Positions 34,500 through 43,762 of a stretch of 64,000 bases of DNA are shown in pieces. The stretch covers positions 248,001 to 312,000 of the forward strand of contig JADJVH010000005.1 of the NCBI GenBank assembly GCA_016716665.1. The letters run 5' to 3'. Made by a program: the position numbers and the translations under genes. The notes below the pieces were generated by a model, which ran no database searches, was not told where the DNA came from, and saw nothing but the letters and a program-made list of their open reading frames with translations. The DNA is from Candidatus Opimibacter iunctus (GTDB lineage Bacteria > Bacteroidota > Bacteroidia > Chitinophagales > Saprospiraceae). Each line of letters opens with the position of its first letter. The first letter of the stretch is position 1.

Positions 34500-35666
34500 A
34501 TGAGATTAATACCACTTTGTATGCTTCGCCTGAGCCTTCGCCTGAGCCTTTTCCTTTTTCTAAGCTTCCCCTTTGTCCTGACTGGACAGCAGACCATCAA
34601 TGGCACGATCACCCACGGAGGCCTCCAACGAGAATACATCCTCTATGTTCCGGCTAGCTATACCGCAGGTACACCAGTACCCTTGATCCTCAATTTTCAT
34701 GGATATACTTCCAATGCCTTTGAACAGATGTTCTACGGCGATTTTCGCCCGATTGCAGATACTGCCGGATTTATCATCGTCCATCCGATGGGTACGGTCG
34801 ACTTGCTCGGCAATACCCACTTCAATGTCGGCTGGGGCACAAGTCAGGTAGATGACCTGGGCTTCGCAGCGGCCTTGATTGATTCGCTTTCCGCTTCCTA
34901 CTCGATCGACCAGGACAGGATATACACTACCGGGATGTCCAATGGGGGCTTTATGAGCTATTATCTCGCCTGTGAGATGAGTGACCGTATCGCAGCCATG
35001 GCTTCTGTCACTGGTACGATGAATGTCAATCAGCCCGCTACCTGCAGCCCTACTCATCCTGTGCCGGTCATGGAGATTCATGGCACAGCAGATGCAACAG
35101 TCCCGTATACAGGTAATATTTTATTTGGTACCACACCTGCAGCGATAGCGTATTGGGTCAATTATAATCATTGTGATCCTACAGCTGTCATCACGGGCAT
35201 ACCGGACACTGATCAGGCGGACGGCTGTACTGCAGAGCACCAGGTCTATAATAATGGCGATAATGGTTCAACGGTAGAACATTTCAAAATCATAGGAGGT
35301 GAGCATACCTGGCCGGGCTCTAACTTTGGCGGCGTCGGGACCAACCAGGATATCGATGCCTGCAAGGAGATCTGGAGATTCTTTTCCAAATATGATATAC
35401 ATGGATTGATCAACACTACGTCCACCGGCGATATAGTCCGTGCCGATCCCATGCAGATCTATCCTAATCCCGCCGGCACCTATATCATGATCGAGCGAAG
35501 CACAGATGTGCCTGCAGTCTATACCCTGACTACATTGATGGGCCAGCCGATGCTTTTGGGTTCTATTGCAACCATGAAATACAAACTTGACCTTACGGCG
35601 ATTCCTGCGGGTATGTTTATTCTGAAGGTCGGACAGGAGTCTTTCAAAATTGTCAGGGCGGAGTAG
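34500..35666 (+). CDS. T9SS-secreted esterase of the PHB-depolymerase/feruloyl-esterase family
   Basis: Protein of 388 residues. Signal peptide (LSLRLSLFLFLSFPFVLTGQ). The CE1-like hydrolase domain has YVPASYTAGTPVPLILNFHGYTSN, the nucleophile elbow in TTGMSNGGFMSYYLAC, an acid in HGTADATVPYTG and His in GGEHTWPGSN. These are all the expected positions for an LpqC-like enzyme. The C-terminal 80 residues form a T9SS type A domain (MQIYPNPAGTYIMIE to GMFILKVGQESFKIVRAE). Likely to act outside the cell on a polyester or on acetylated/feruloylated plant glycan. An internal stretch of LSLRLSLFL is a coded repeat. Confidence 0.88.
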   Translation: MRLIPLCMLRLSLRLSLFLFLSFPFVLTGQQTINGTITHGGLQREYILYVPASYTAGTPVPLILNFHGYTSNAFEQMFYGDFRPIADTAGFIIVHPMGTVDLLGNTHFNVGWGTSQVDDLGFAAALIDSLSASYSIDQDRIYTTGMSNGGFMSYYLACEMSDRIAAMASVTGTMNVNQPATCSPTHPVPVMEIHGTADATVPYTGNILFGTTPAAIAYWVNYNHCDPTAVITGIPDTDQADGCTAEHQVYNNGDNGSTVEHFKIIGGEHTWPGSNFGGVGTNQDIDACKEIWRFFSKYDIHGLINTTSTGDIVRADPMQIYPNPAGTYIMIERSTDVPAVYTLTTLMGQPMLLGSIATMKYKLDLTAIPAGMFILKVGQESFKIVRAE

Positions 35667-35839
35667 CCGTTTTGATACATGTTGCACTACAACAAGTATG
35701 GAGAGGCATTTTATATTTCACCATTTCGATGCGATTAGCGCTTTGTTGTTTTCTTAAATCAAAACTCCTTTGAGGTCTTTTCAACAAACGGAAGAAATAA
35801 AATTATAATTATATTAAAGCAATAAACAAGATTCACACC

Positions 35840-36244
35840 ATGCCAAAAGAAGGAACAAAAGAAAACCCGTGGAAACTCAAAACACCACCTTTAACATCCG
35901 ACTATGAAATGTATAAAGATGAAAAGGATGGGAAAGACGTGATAGTCTGTGTCGTGGGTAAGACCACATTGCTGTACGATTATCGCTGCCTTGATGATCT
36001 TCATGCCATGCTCAAAAAGCATGGTGACTGGATGGAACTTGGAAGTGCTGATGAACAAAAACCAGCCAAGGAAGGCACTGTCGAGGCATGGGGCCGTTCA
36101 GACAAAAACCCGGTGGGGGGCTGGTATGGACTCAAAAAAGGACTCAGAGGGAGGTTTGGAATGTATGTACCGCCGCTAATGGAAAAGCTCGGACTTGCAG
36201 AGGTAACCCATGATGCCAAAGGCAATAAAATGAAAGCAAAGTAA
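35840..36244 (+). CDS. conserved protein of the DUF6855 type
   Basis: Protein of 134 residues. The start (GTKENPWKLKTPPLTSDYEMY) and the middle (LYDYRCLDDLHAMLKKHGDWMELGSADEQKP, VEAWGRSDKNPVGGWYGLKKGLRGRFG) match by memory a strongly conserved protein found mainly in Proteobacteria. The high conservation across phyla suggests transfer. Cytoplasmic; the function is unknown. It stands alone, with an AT-rich leader and no visible operon partner. Confidence 0.75.
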   Translation: MPKEGTKENPWKLKTPPLTSDYEMYKDEKDGKDVIVCVVGKTTLLYDYRCLDDLHAMLKKHGDWMELGSADEQKPAKEGTVEAWGRSDKNPVGGWYGLKKGLRGRFGMYVPPLMEKLGLAEVTHDAKGNKMKAK

Positions 36245-36297
36245 GAGCTGCCAAAGCAGTCACGCTGAATCTATCGTATGGTTGCTGTGAGGTGGGG

Positions 36298-37362
36298 CTA
36301 CACGCTCTTTAATGAGGCCATATCCACGACAAACCGATAATGCACATCTCCTTTTTCCAGCCTTTCAAAGGCCTCATTGATTTGCTCTGGTTGTATCAGT
36401 TCAATTTCTGCTGTGATGTTGTGTTTTGCACAAAAGTCGATCGTCTCTTGCGTCTCTGCGATCCCCCCAATGTTGGATCCCGAAAAACTCTTCCTCCCCT
36501 TGGCCAGGTTAAAAGCGCCCACTTCAAGTTTATCTGCGGGCAATCCGACTAAGATCAGTGTGCCATCGACCTTTAGCAACTTCAGGTAATCATTGACATT
36601 GTGATTGGCAGATACAGTGTCCAGGATCATATCCATTTTGGGGGACTGTTTCATCTGGTGCTCATCTGTTGACAAGACCACCTCATCAGCACCCAGTCGT
36701 TTTGCATCTTCCGATTTGGAAATGGAAGTAGTAAACACAACAACATGCGCGCCCATTGCTTTGGCAATCTTAATGGCCAGGTGACCAAGACCGCCAATGC
36801 CAATGATGCCCACTTTCTTGCCCGGACCTGCTTTCCAGTGCTTCAGCGGGGAGAAGACGGTGATGCCTGCGCATAGTAATGGCGCAGCAGTAGCAGGATC
36901 CATGGTTTCAGGTATATGCAGTACATAGTTTTCATCCACCACGATGTTTTCTGAAAAGCCACCAAAGGTGTGCCCACCTGTGTGTTTGTCTTTTGAACCA
37001 AATACAATCGTGTTACCGGGCTCACAGAATTGTTCAAGCCCCTCTTTGCATGGGTCACATGTCCTGCAGGAGTCCACTATGCATCCTACTGCAGCCATCT
37101 CACCAATCTTAAATTTGGTGACATGATCTCCCACCCTGGTCACTCTGCCTACGATTTCATGTCCGGGTACGATGGGATATTTAGTTCCACCCCATTCGTC
37201 ACGGGCAGCATGCAGATCGGAGTGGCAGATACCACAGTAGAGGATGTCTATCTCAACATCATGTGTTGTCAGGCTTCTACGTGCGATGTTCAATGGCGCT
37301 AAAGGTTGCTCTGCAGCATAGGTGCCTATAGCTTTTGTATTTTTTTCAACGGTGGTCTCCAT
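36298..37362 (-). CDS. zinc-dependent NAD(P)-alcohol dehydrogenase (YahK/cinnamyl-type)
   Basis: Protein of 354 residues from ATG 37362. The catalytic zinc site is ILYCGICHSDLH and GHEIVGRV. The structural zinc Cys set is CIVDSCRTCDPCKEGLEQFC. The Rossmann loop is KVGIIGIGGLGHLAIKIAKAMGAHVVVF. HTGGHTFGGFSENIVVDENYVL is typical of the YahK/Adh branch that reduces aldehydes with NADPH. It should interconvert broad aldehydes and alcohols in the cytoplasm. A promoter at 37386-37412 supports this start. Confidence 0.93.
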   Translation of the reverse strand: METTVEKNTKAIGTYAAEQPLAPLNIARRSLTTHDVEIDILYCGICHSDLHAARDEWGGTKYPIVPGHEIVGRVTRVGDHVTKFKIGEMAAVGCIVDSCRTCDPCKEGLEQFCEPGNTIVFGSKDKHTGGHTFGGFSENIVVDENYVLHIPETMDPATAAPLLCAGITVFSPLKHWKAGPGKKVGIIGIGGLGHLAIKIAKAMGAHVVVFTTSISKSEDAKRLGADEVVLSTDEHQMKQSPKMDMILDTVSANHNVNDYLKLLKVDGTLILVGLPADKLEVGAFNLAKGRKSFSGSNIGGIAETQETIDFCAKHNITAEIELIQPEQINEAFERLEKGDVHYRFVVDMASLKSV

Positions 37363-37385
37363 AATGTATTCTTGTAATGTTAAAG

Positions 37386-37412
37386 CAAAGGTAGACAACA
37401 CTTCGCCCTCAA
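37386..37412 (-). promoter_or_regulatory. Bacteroidetes promoter of the alcohol dehydrogenase
   Basis: On the minus strand: TTG, 16 bases, then TACCTTTG (37386-37393), a full match to the -7 element. The gene starts 24 bases downstream. Confidence 0.55.
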
Positions 37413-37636
37413 TTAAGTTCCGGAAGGCTGGATTGATTTACATCACCCGTAGGGCTAAAAATGAAGACAATACTGCTCTACAGTTGCATGCCTGGTTTAT
37501 GAAATCACATGTAAATGGCTTCAGATACTGGTGCAACGATCAGGGATGATTACCTTCATGGATCCAGGAAGTAACAACAGCCATACCTTATCAGCATTTG
37601 AATGGAATGTTATTTCTTTACCAATGAATTAAATGC

Positions 37637-37849
37637 ATGATGGGTATTCCTTTTACTGCTGATCAGTTTCTTGATGTCTTCAGGCAATATAATGAGGCTG
37701 TTTTTCCAGTACAGTTCCTTCTGGTGTTGGTAGCTGTGGCAGCTTTGTATCTCACGATCCGGCCTTCAGTGGTATCCGACAGATGGATCAGTGGCATAGC
37801 GGCCCTGATCACCCTCCCGATGATCCTGTTTAAAAACAAATCCCTTTAA
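37637..37849 (+). pseudogene. truncated DUF6064-like membrane protein
   Basis: The 70 residues (IPFTADQFLDVFRQYNEAVFPVQFLLVLVAVAALYL) match the N-terminal span region of DUF6064 proteins, which normally run to over 200 residues. The reading ends FKNKSL-stop after the second span, with no continuation in other frames that I can see. It looks like a deletion remnant. Confidence 0.5.
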
Positions 37850-37902
37850 CAAGTATTTTAGCTATCAACTCTTCATTTTTCAAATCACAAGCAAAGGACG
37901 TA

Positions 37903-38835
37903 ATGAAAATAGTAATGCTACTTCTGACCAGCCTGATGTGCATAATGGCTACTGACAGTCCTACTTTGTACGTTAAGACATTTGGAAATCCAAAGGACAG
38001 AACTGTCATTTACCTGCATGGTGGTCCTGGGTATAATTGCGTCAATTTTGAAGCAACTACGGCACAGCAATTGGCCGATAGAGGCTTCTTCGTGATTGTT
38101 TATGACCGGCGTGGAGAAGGACGTTCGACAGATCCGGGTGCACACTTTACTTTCGATGAGACATTCAATGATCTCAATTCTATTTATAGTCAGTATGGAA
38201 TTAGCAAGGCAACACTTATTGGCCATAGCTTCGGCGGCATTGTAGCCACAAAGTATGCAGAGAAGTATCCCGAAAAAATCAATACCATCCTGCTGGTTGG
38301 CGCTCCGGTAAAACTTCAGGAAACGTTTAAAACAATCATCGCCACCACAAAAGAAATCTATAAGACAAAAAATGATTCAATCAACCTCCGTTATGTCATG
38401 ATGCTGGAGAGCATGGATACCAGTTCGATAGAGTACAGTTCTTATTGTTTTGTACATGCGATGCAAAATGGATTTTATACGCCAAAGCACCCAACAGATG
38501 CAGCCCGTCAACTTTATAGCACCTTCAGGACAGATACGCTGCTGGTCAAATATGCCGGCCAGATGACCTATCCTGCTCCTCGCGGCTTTTGGGCTAATGA
38601 ACACTATACCACCATTGATCTTGCCCCGGTGATTGCACATTTGGAATCAATTCAAATACCTGTTTATGGTTTGTATGGAAAGGATGACGGGCTCTATTCG
38701 CCAACGCAGGTCAGTGACCTGGAGAAATTGATCGGCCCTGATCATCTCATGTATCTTGACAATTGCTCCCACAATGTGTTTATCGATCAGCAGGATGACT
38801 TTATTGAAGCCTGCCTAGCCTGGACAGTTGATTAA
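37903..38835 (+). CDS. alpha/beta-hydrolase, proline-iminopeptidase-like
   Basis: Protein of 310 residues. The oxyanion motif HGGPGYN, the nucleophile elbow GHSFGG (Ser at about 109), an acid in LYGKDDG and His in CSHNVFID give a complete triad. DRRGEGRS is also typical of the S33 family. A weak N-terminal hydrophobic segment (IVMLLLTSLMCIMA) may be a signal peptide. The enzyme probably cleaves N-terminal Pro from peptides or hydrolyses small esters. Confidence 0.85.
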   Translation: MKIVMLLLTSLMCIMATDSPTLYVKTFGNPKDRTVIYLHGGPGYNCVNFEATTAQQLADRGFFVIVYDRRGEGRSTDPGAHFTFDETFNDLNSIYSQYGISKATLIGHSFGGIVATKYAEKYPEKINTILLVGAPVKLQETFKTIIATTKEIYKTKNDSINLRYVMMLESMDTSSIEYSSYCFVHAMQNGFYTPKHPTDAARQLYSTFRTDTLLVKYAGQMTYPAPRGFWANEHYTTIDLAPVIAHLESIQIPVYGLYGKDDGLYSPTQVSDLEKLIGPDHLMYLDNCSHNVFIDQQDDFIEACLAWTVD

Positions 38836-38900
38836 TATGGAAATAGAAATCGTATTTCGCACTTTTGCATAGTCAAATCACTACACCACTTTAAAAACCA

Positions 38901-39467
38901 ATGAACATGAAAAAACTGAAATTACAGATGCAGCTTTCGACAGACGGCTTTGTAGCCGGTCCTGAAGGCCAGCTCGACTGGTTGACCTGGACCTGGGATG
39001 TCAGGTTGCAGGACTTTGTGAGGGAACTTACAGATTCAGTTGATACGATCCTGATGGGCAGGAAGATGTCGGCAGGATTTATCCAACACTGGGATAAGGC
39101 AGTCAACGATCCTGATGATCCGAGTCAACCTTTTGCAGAGATCATGGTCAATACGCCCAAGGTCAGCTTCAGCAGGACACAATCTACCATCGAGGGGATC
39201 AATGCTGCGATCACTAATGACCCAATCACTGATGTCGTCAATATGCTAAAGGATCAACCAGGAAAGGATATGATCGTCTACGGCGGAGCTGAATTTGTAT
39301 CCTCCCTCATCGATCATCAGCTCATCGATGAGTTGTATCTCTTTATCAATCCCACTGCTATCGGTGAGGGCTTGCGCATCTTCAATGGGCGGGTTCCGCT
39401 TGAGCTTGACAACAGCACAAGGTTTGGTTGCGGTATTGTCGTCAACAAGTATCTTCCGGTCAGGTAG
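38901..39467 (+). CDS. dihydrofolate-reductase-like protein (RibD C-terminal domain)
   Basis: Protein of 188 residues. KKLKLQMQLSTDGFVAGPEGQLDWL and DTILMGRKMSAGF are the opening of RibD_C/YwjB-like reductases, and DMIVYGGAEFVSSLIDHQLIDELYLFINP matches the NADPH-binding half. The family resembles dihydrofolate reductase but its members often act on unknown substrates. The ATG at 38907 is a second possible start. The gene after it (39512) starts 45 bases downstream on the same strand. Confidence 0.88.
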   Translation: MNMKKLKLQMQLSTDGFVAGPEGQLDWLTWTWDVRLQDFVRELTDSVDTILMGRKMSAGFIQHWDKAVNDPDDPSQPFAEIMVNTPKVSFSRTQSTIEGINAAITNDPITDVVNMLKDQPGKDMIVYGGAEFVSSLIDHQLIDELYLFINPTAIGEGLRIFNGRVPLELDNSTRFGCGIVVNKYLPVR

Positions 39468-39511
39468 GATCAAGTAATCATTTCAATACACCACATTTTA
39501 AAACCTAAATC

Positions 39512-39931
39512 ATGAAAGATCAAATATATCCTTGCCTATGGTTTGATGGTCAGGCCAGGGCTGCCGCAGATTTCTATTGCGGTATTTTCAAAAATGCAAA
39601 GATCACAGCCGAAAATCCTATGGTGGTGACTTTTGAAATCAATGGCGCAAAGTTTATGTGCCTCAACGGAGGGCCTCATTTCAAATTCAATGAAGCGGTT
39701 TCCTTTGTGGTCAATTGCGATACGCAGGAAGAGATCGATTACTATTGGGACAAGCTCACCGAAGGAGGAGAGGAAAGCATGTGCGGTTGGCTCAAGGACA
39801 AGTATGGCCTCTCCTGGCAGATTGTGCCGTCTATCCTCGGCCAGCTCATGAGTGATCCGCAAAAAGGTCCTCGGGTATTACAGACGTTTATGCAGATGAG
39901 GAAATTTAATATTCAGGCACTACTTGATGCT

Positions 39932-39935
<4 letters not shown>
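39512..39935 (+). CDS. PhnB/VOC-family protein, 3' end replaced by a G/C tract
   Basis: The first about 140 codons (YPCLWFDGQARAAADFYCGIFKNAKI, GGEESMCGWLKDKYGLSWQIVPSIL) are a normal PhnB-type glyoxalase/bleomycin-resistance fold with the C-terminal PxxL/MQMRKFNI helix. In this family the protein should end a few residues after FNIQALLDAA. At 39932 the sequence switches to almost pure G and C and the original stop is lost; the frame then reads Pro/Gly/Ala until 40405. The real gene most likely ends close to 39935. The fold binds a metal, but the reaction is unknown. Confidence 0.8.
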
Positions 39936-40355
<420 letters not shown>

Positions 40356-40379
40356 TAATCATCACCGTAGTCTGCAAAC

Positions 40380-40516
40380 ATGATCACTTTCAACGCTACG
40401 ATTGAAATCATCGGGGTCATAGTATGTCACCGCAATCGTGCCCCATCGGGGCAGAACTCCATTGCTTCTGACACTGTTCCCACTTTACAAACATGTCTGA
40501 TTGAATTACATAACTA
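40380..40516 (+). pseudogene. DUF1905-like gene remnant
   Basis: ATG 40380 opens M-I-T-F-N-A-T-I-E-I-I-G-V, the exact opening style of DUF1905 proteins. After codon 13 (40418) the frame runs into a REP-like repeat fragment and ends at TAG 40516, without the NPYV-to-KGTIN core that should follow. The gene was cut by the repeat, or by whatever rearrangement created the neighbouring G/C tract. Confidence 0.45.
40438..40476 (+). repeat. REP-like unit, family A, fragment
   Basis: TCGTGCCCCATCGGGGCAGA followed by ACTCCATTGCTTCTGACACTG, the inner-left palindrome and spacer of family A. Confidence 0.7.
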
Positions 40517-40583
40517 GATATCTGTATTTAATTTACAATTGATATTTCAGACGATCTTAAATTACCAGCCTTATATTTAATCC

Positions 40584-42332
40584 GTGAAACATTTTCTGAT
40601 CCTTTGTCTCATCATACTGCCCCTGGCTTCTGTCAGCGGCCAGGCCAGCAGAGAGATCACAGGTAGGATCCTCAACTCCACCACAAAAGACCCCGTGCCC
40701 TACGCCAATGTCTACAACAAGACGCTTGAGAAAGGAACGATCAGTAATCTCGATGGCTATTTCCGAGTGCCAGTGAAAGATATACGAGATTCTGTCATGG
40801 TCATCTATATCGGCTACCAGACACAGCGCATTGCACTCGGGCCACAGGACACCTATACCATCTATCTCGAAGAAAGTGTCCAGCTCCTCAATGAAATAGT
40901 GGTCAGACCAAAAGACAACAGCTATCTCGCAGACCTGCTCTCCAGATGCAGGAATAATGATTCTGATTTCCGCTCCACCGCCAAGGCCTACTACGAATTG
41001 AAGACCTACAAGGACTTTCACCAGATCGAACTCGAAGAAGGGTATTACAACGCCGACATACAAGGATATGCGCTAAATAGTCTCACCCTGAAAGCTGGTA
41101 GACTTGCACTCCAGCCATATGAAAACCGACTCTTTGCCTCACTCGAAAGCTCAAGGGCGATCACGATGATGAGGCTAATGAACAAGAGCAACTATTTTCC
41201 GGACAATCCGATGAACCTGACCAAAGGTGAAATCAAAAAGCACTATTACCTGGACCTGGACAAGAAATACCTGAGCAATGAAGCCGATTCGATCTACGTC
41301 ATCGATTATCAACCAAAAGACACCTTTGGATTATTTTTCAGTGGCAAAATTTGGGTCAATGCATCAGATAACCGCTTGATCAAGATCAATCTCAAATGCC
41401 CTGCATGCCGCAGACATCCGTTTATTCCATTATTTCATACCGACAGCATAGCAAACGTCAGCTTTGATATCACCATGACCTTTTCAACACAAGACCAGGA
41501 GATGGCTTTCAATCATATCGATTTTACGTATACGGTGGATTACAAGAGCAGGACTAGGGAACAGCAAAAGCTCAATTATTCCATTCAGACAGAGGCTATA
41601 CTCTATGTCTATGATTTCCACCATACGTTCTATATTCCATCATTGGATATGCGTGTCAGTGAGCTCGATGATTACCGCAAGTTGAATGCCATGCCCTACA
41701 ATGAATTTTTCTGGGCCTATCATGATGAGTACAAACTCAATGACAACCGCAATTCAAACGAACTGTACTTCAATGACCCTGAATCAATCACTAACCGATC
41801 GATCTTCACGAGCAATGTTATACTCAAGAGCAAATTGTTTGAAAGGCCTTTCGTGACCTGGTCCAATGACAGGGTATTCTTTAAGGAGATTTCCTCAGAC
41901 ACGATGAAAGGCCCCTCACTGGGCGAAGTAAATGCGGACAAGTATAATCTTGAGGTCAGGCACTTCGTGGATATCAATACCTATCATGATTCCACAGATG
42001 TTCTTACCGCCACGATCTTCGACCCATACGAAAGTTATTATCACCTCCCGATTGACAACAAAGCCAATTGTTTTATCAACATCTATTTCGACCTATGCGA
42101 GATCGAACGACTAAAGCTCGAGAGCGATATCAGGGCTGCATTGCCCAACATGGACAGGGTTCAGGAAGTGTACAATCAATTTGAAGACCGCCTTGAAAAG
42201 CAAAAATACGAATACCTCAAAGCCGTTGACCGGGGCATCAATGAAGAAGAGATGATCAAGTGGAATACCTACGTGAAAGCGAACCTGGATATAGATAATA
42301 TCGCCCTGTTTAAGCCGTACAGTCAACAATAG
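40584..42332 (+). CDS. exported protein with carboxypeptidase-regulatory-like N-terminal domain
   Basis: Protein of 582 residues from GTG 40584. The signal peptide (LILCLIILPLASVSGQ) is followed by a CarboxypepD_reg-like beta-sandwich (REITGRILNSTTKDPVPYANVYNKTLEKGTISNLDGYF to DTYTIYLEESVQLLNEIVV). That domain is the plug-associated module of TonB-type transporters, but no barrel follows. The rest (from about 110) resembles the DUF5686/carboxypeptidase-like associated region of Bacteroidetes outer-membrane proteins, without a recognisable transporter. Two Cys in LKCPACRRHPF could bind metal. Function unknown; likely periplasmic or outer-membrane associated. Confidence 0.7.
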   Translation: MKHFLILCLIILPLASVSGQASREITGRILNSTTKDPVPYANVYNKTLEKGTISNLDGYFRVPVKDIRDSVMVIYIGYQTQRIALGPQDTYTIYLEESVQLLNEIVVRPKDNSYLADLLSRCRNNDSDFRSTAKAYYELKTYKDFHQIELEEGYYNADIQGYALNSLTLKAGRLALQPYENRLFASLESSRAITMMRLMNKSNYFPDNPMNLTKGEIKKHYYLDLDKKYLSNEADSIYVIDYQPKDTFGLFFSGKIWVNASDNRLIKINLKCPACRRHPFIPLFHTDSIANVSFDITMTFSTQDQEMAFNHIDFTYTVDYKSRTREQQKLNYSIQTEAILYVYDFHHTFYIPSLDMRVSELDDYRKLNAMPYNEFFWAYHDEYKLNDNRNSNELYFNDPESITNRSIFTSNVILKSKLFERPFVTWSNDRVFFKEISSDTMKGPSLGEVNADKYNLEVRHFVDINTYHDSTDVLTATIFDPYESYYHLPIDNKANCFINIYFDLCEIERLKLESDIRAALPNMDRVQEVYNQFEDRLEKQKYEYLKAVDRGINEEEMIKWNTYVKANLDIDNIALFKPYSQQ

Positions 42333-42457
42333 TTTATCCTGTATAACAACCGGAGCGATAGTGGCGGCCAGATCATCTTTAAAATGAGAATAAAAATCAG
42401 GAAGTCTCCCTCCACTCCCTCAAACCGAATTGGCGCTGCCTAATTTTGCCGAATAGG

Positions 42458-42802
42458 CTATTCGCTTTTTACATCCGGGTCTGAAATATTTACACCCTTA
42501 TTGATACGCTGCATCCAGTGTGCTTTTTCTTCTTCCTTCATTTTCTTCCAGTGTTCATGCATAAACCCCTTTTTGTGCATCATGCCACCCTGGCCATAGC
42601 GGCCACCCGGTCCAATTCGACCTGATAAGATTCTAGCTAGTACTAAAAGCCCTAAGGATTGAAAATAGCTGATAACTTGTAAGCCAAACAGGTCTACCAC
42701 GACGGCATTCCACAAGAGCATGACGGCTGTAGACATGATGGCTACCATCGCCAATCTGAAAAATAAAGCCCTGGCTATCCATTTACCTTTATTCGTATTC
42801 AT
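42458..42802 (-). CDS. small membrane protein of the ECF sigma operon
   Basis: Protein of 114 residues from ATG 42802. Two spans (FRLAMVAIMSTAVMLLWNAVVV, VISYFQSLGLLVLARIL) are followed by a His/Met/Lys-rich end (GGMMHKKGFMHEHWKKMKEEEKAHWMQRI). It starts 10 bases downstream of the sigma-factor stop. The C-terminal M/H clusters resemble the metal-binding end of the protein at 43763-44077. It may be the anti-sigma or metal-responsive partner; this is inferred from position. Confidence 0.7.
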   Translation of the reverse strand: MNTNKGKWIARALFFRLAMVAIMSTAVMLLWNAVVVDLFGLQVISYFQSLGLLVLARILSGRIGPGGRYGQGGMMHKKGFMHEHWKKMKEEEKAHWMQRINKGVNISDPDVKSE

Positions 42803-42812
42803 AGCTTGCTGT

Positions 42813-43379
42813 TTAAAGGTTAAATAGTATTTCAAATTCTTTTTTTAATCGGATGACCGCATACCGTTTTCTGGCGAGTAGGGTATTGATCGAAACACCC
42901 GTTTTTTCAGCCATTTCCCGAAAGCTTACATCATTCAGTTCGTTTTCAATAAAGACTTCCCGTTGCTCAGGAGGGAGCTGGAGGAGTAGTTTTTGAAGGA
43001 TATCCCAAAATTCCTTGCGCTCTACGATATCCGAAGGAAGGCTTTCTTCAGGCCAACTGTTAAAAGATAATTCATCTTCATCATAGGCTTCATCACTTTC
43101 AGGATCTGCTACATCACCCTCGAATTGGCTAAAGGGAATACTCTTCTTTTTCTTGTAGAAATTGATGACCCGGTTATTGGCCACGGTAAATAACCAACTT
43201 CCGATTTGCTCGATCGTTTCTATTTCATCCTGGCGGGAGAGCTGGTACCACACTTCCTGGGTGATATCCTCCGCTTCTTCTATATCCTTGATTTTCGACC
43301 GCACAAAGCGCAGCAAGCGGTTTCCGTATTCGGAAAACCATGCTGATATTTTCAATTGCTTGCTTTGCGTTTCACTCAT
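42813..43379 (-). CDS. ECF-type RNA polymerase sigma factor
   Basis: Protein of 188 residues from ATG 43379; an ATG at 43394 would add 5 residues. Region 2 is RLLRFVRSKIKDIEEAEDITQEVWYQL with VANNRVINFYKKK. Region 4 is LLLQLPPEQREVFIENELNDVSFREMAEKTGVSINTLLARKRYAVIRLKKEF. It is downstream of two small His/Cys-rich protein genes and upstream of a membrane protein, so all four may respond to one signal, probably a metal. Confidence 0.92.
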   Translation of the reverse strand: MSETQSKQLKISAWFSEYGNRLLRFVRSKIKDIEEAEDITQEVWYQLSRQDEIETIEQIGSWLFTVANNRVINFYKKKKSIPFSQFEGDVADPESDEAYDEDELSFNSWPEESLPSDIVERKEFWDILQKLLLQLPPEQREVFIENELNDVSFREMAEKTGVSINTLLARKRYAVIRLKKEFEILFNL

Positions 43380-43445
43380 GACTAAGGCCGTCATCGTTTT
43401 ATCTTTTATAAGGTAAGACAGACCAGGAGGTAATTTATTGTTCTT

Positions 43446-43500
43446 TTGTCAAAGAAATGAGCAGGAGTTGATATTAGCTCCTGCTCATCTTTTTTGACAA
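43446..43500. terminator. strong hairpin between operon parts
   Basis: TTGTCAAAGAAATGAGCAGGAG pairs with CTCCTGCTCATCTTTTTTGACAA around the loop TTGATATTAG, a near-perfect stem of over 20 pairs with T-runs. On the minus strand it lies between the 75-residue gene and the sigma gene and could attenuate readthrough. Confidence 0.65.
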
Positions 43501-43508
43501 ACCTGGTT

Positions 43509-43736
43509 TTACTGTACAGATTTGGTTGAATCCGCCTGCATCGGCTTATTCCCTTCGTGTATATCCGGGTTGTTTTTGCTGACATCTTCACCCCGATTAC
43601 ACCCATGATGGTGTGAGCAGCAATTTGGATCCTTGCCCTTGTGGCCGAAATGTGCTGGTCCGGCTATCGCTACCAGAGAGGCGAATGTGAAAGCAGCGGC
43701 AGTGATACCCACCAGCCATTTTGTTCTTCTATTCAT
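43509..43736 (-). CDS. small exported His/Cys-rich protein
   Basis: Protein of 75 residues with a signal peptide or anchor (WLVGITAAAFTFASLVAIAGPAHFG). The mature part, GHKGKDPNCCSHHHGCNRGED, has three Cys and four or five His in about 20 residues, a good copper- or nickel-binding composition. It is 26 bases downstream of the next gene's stop on the same strand and belongs to the sigma operon. Confidence 0.7.
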   Translation of the reverse strand: MNRRTKWLVGITAAAFTFASLVAIAGPAHFGHKGKDPNCCSHHHGCNRGEDVSKNNPDIHEGNKPMQADSTKSVQ

Positions 43737-43762
43737 GATGTTGTTTTTGTGTATTAAACCAA

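Noticed and set aside
42439..42446. TAATTTTG as a plus-strand promoter
   Set aside because: Full -7 match, but no plus-strand gene follows for over 5 kb, and there is no -33 element.
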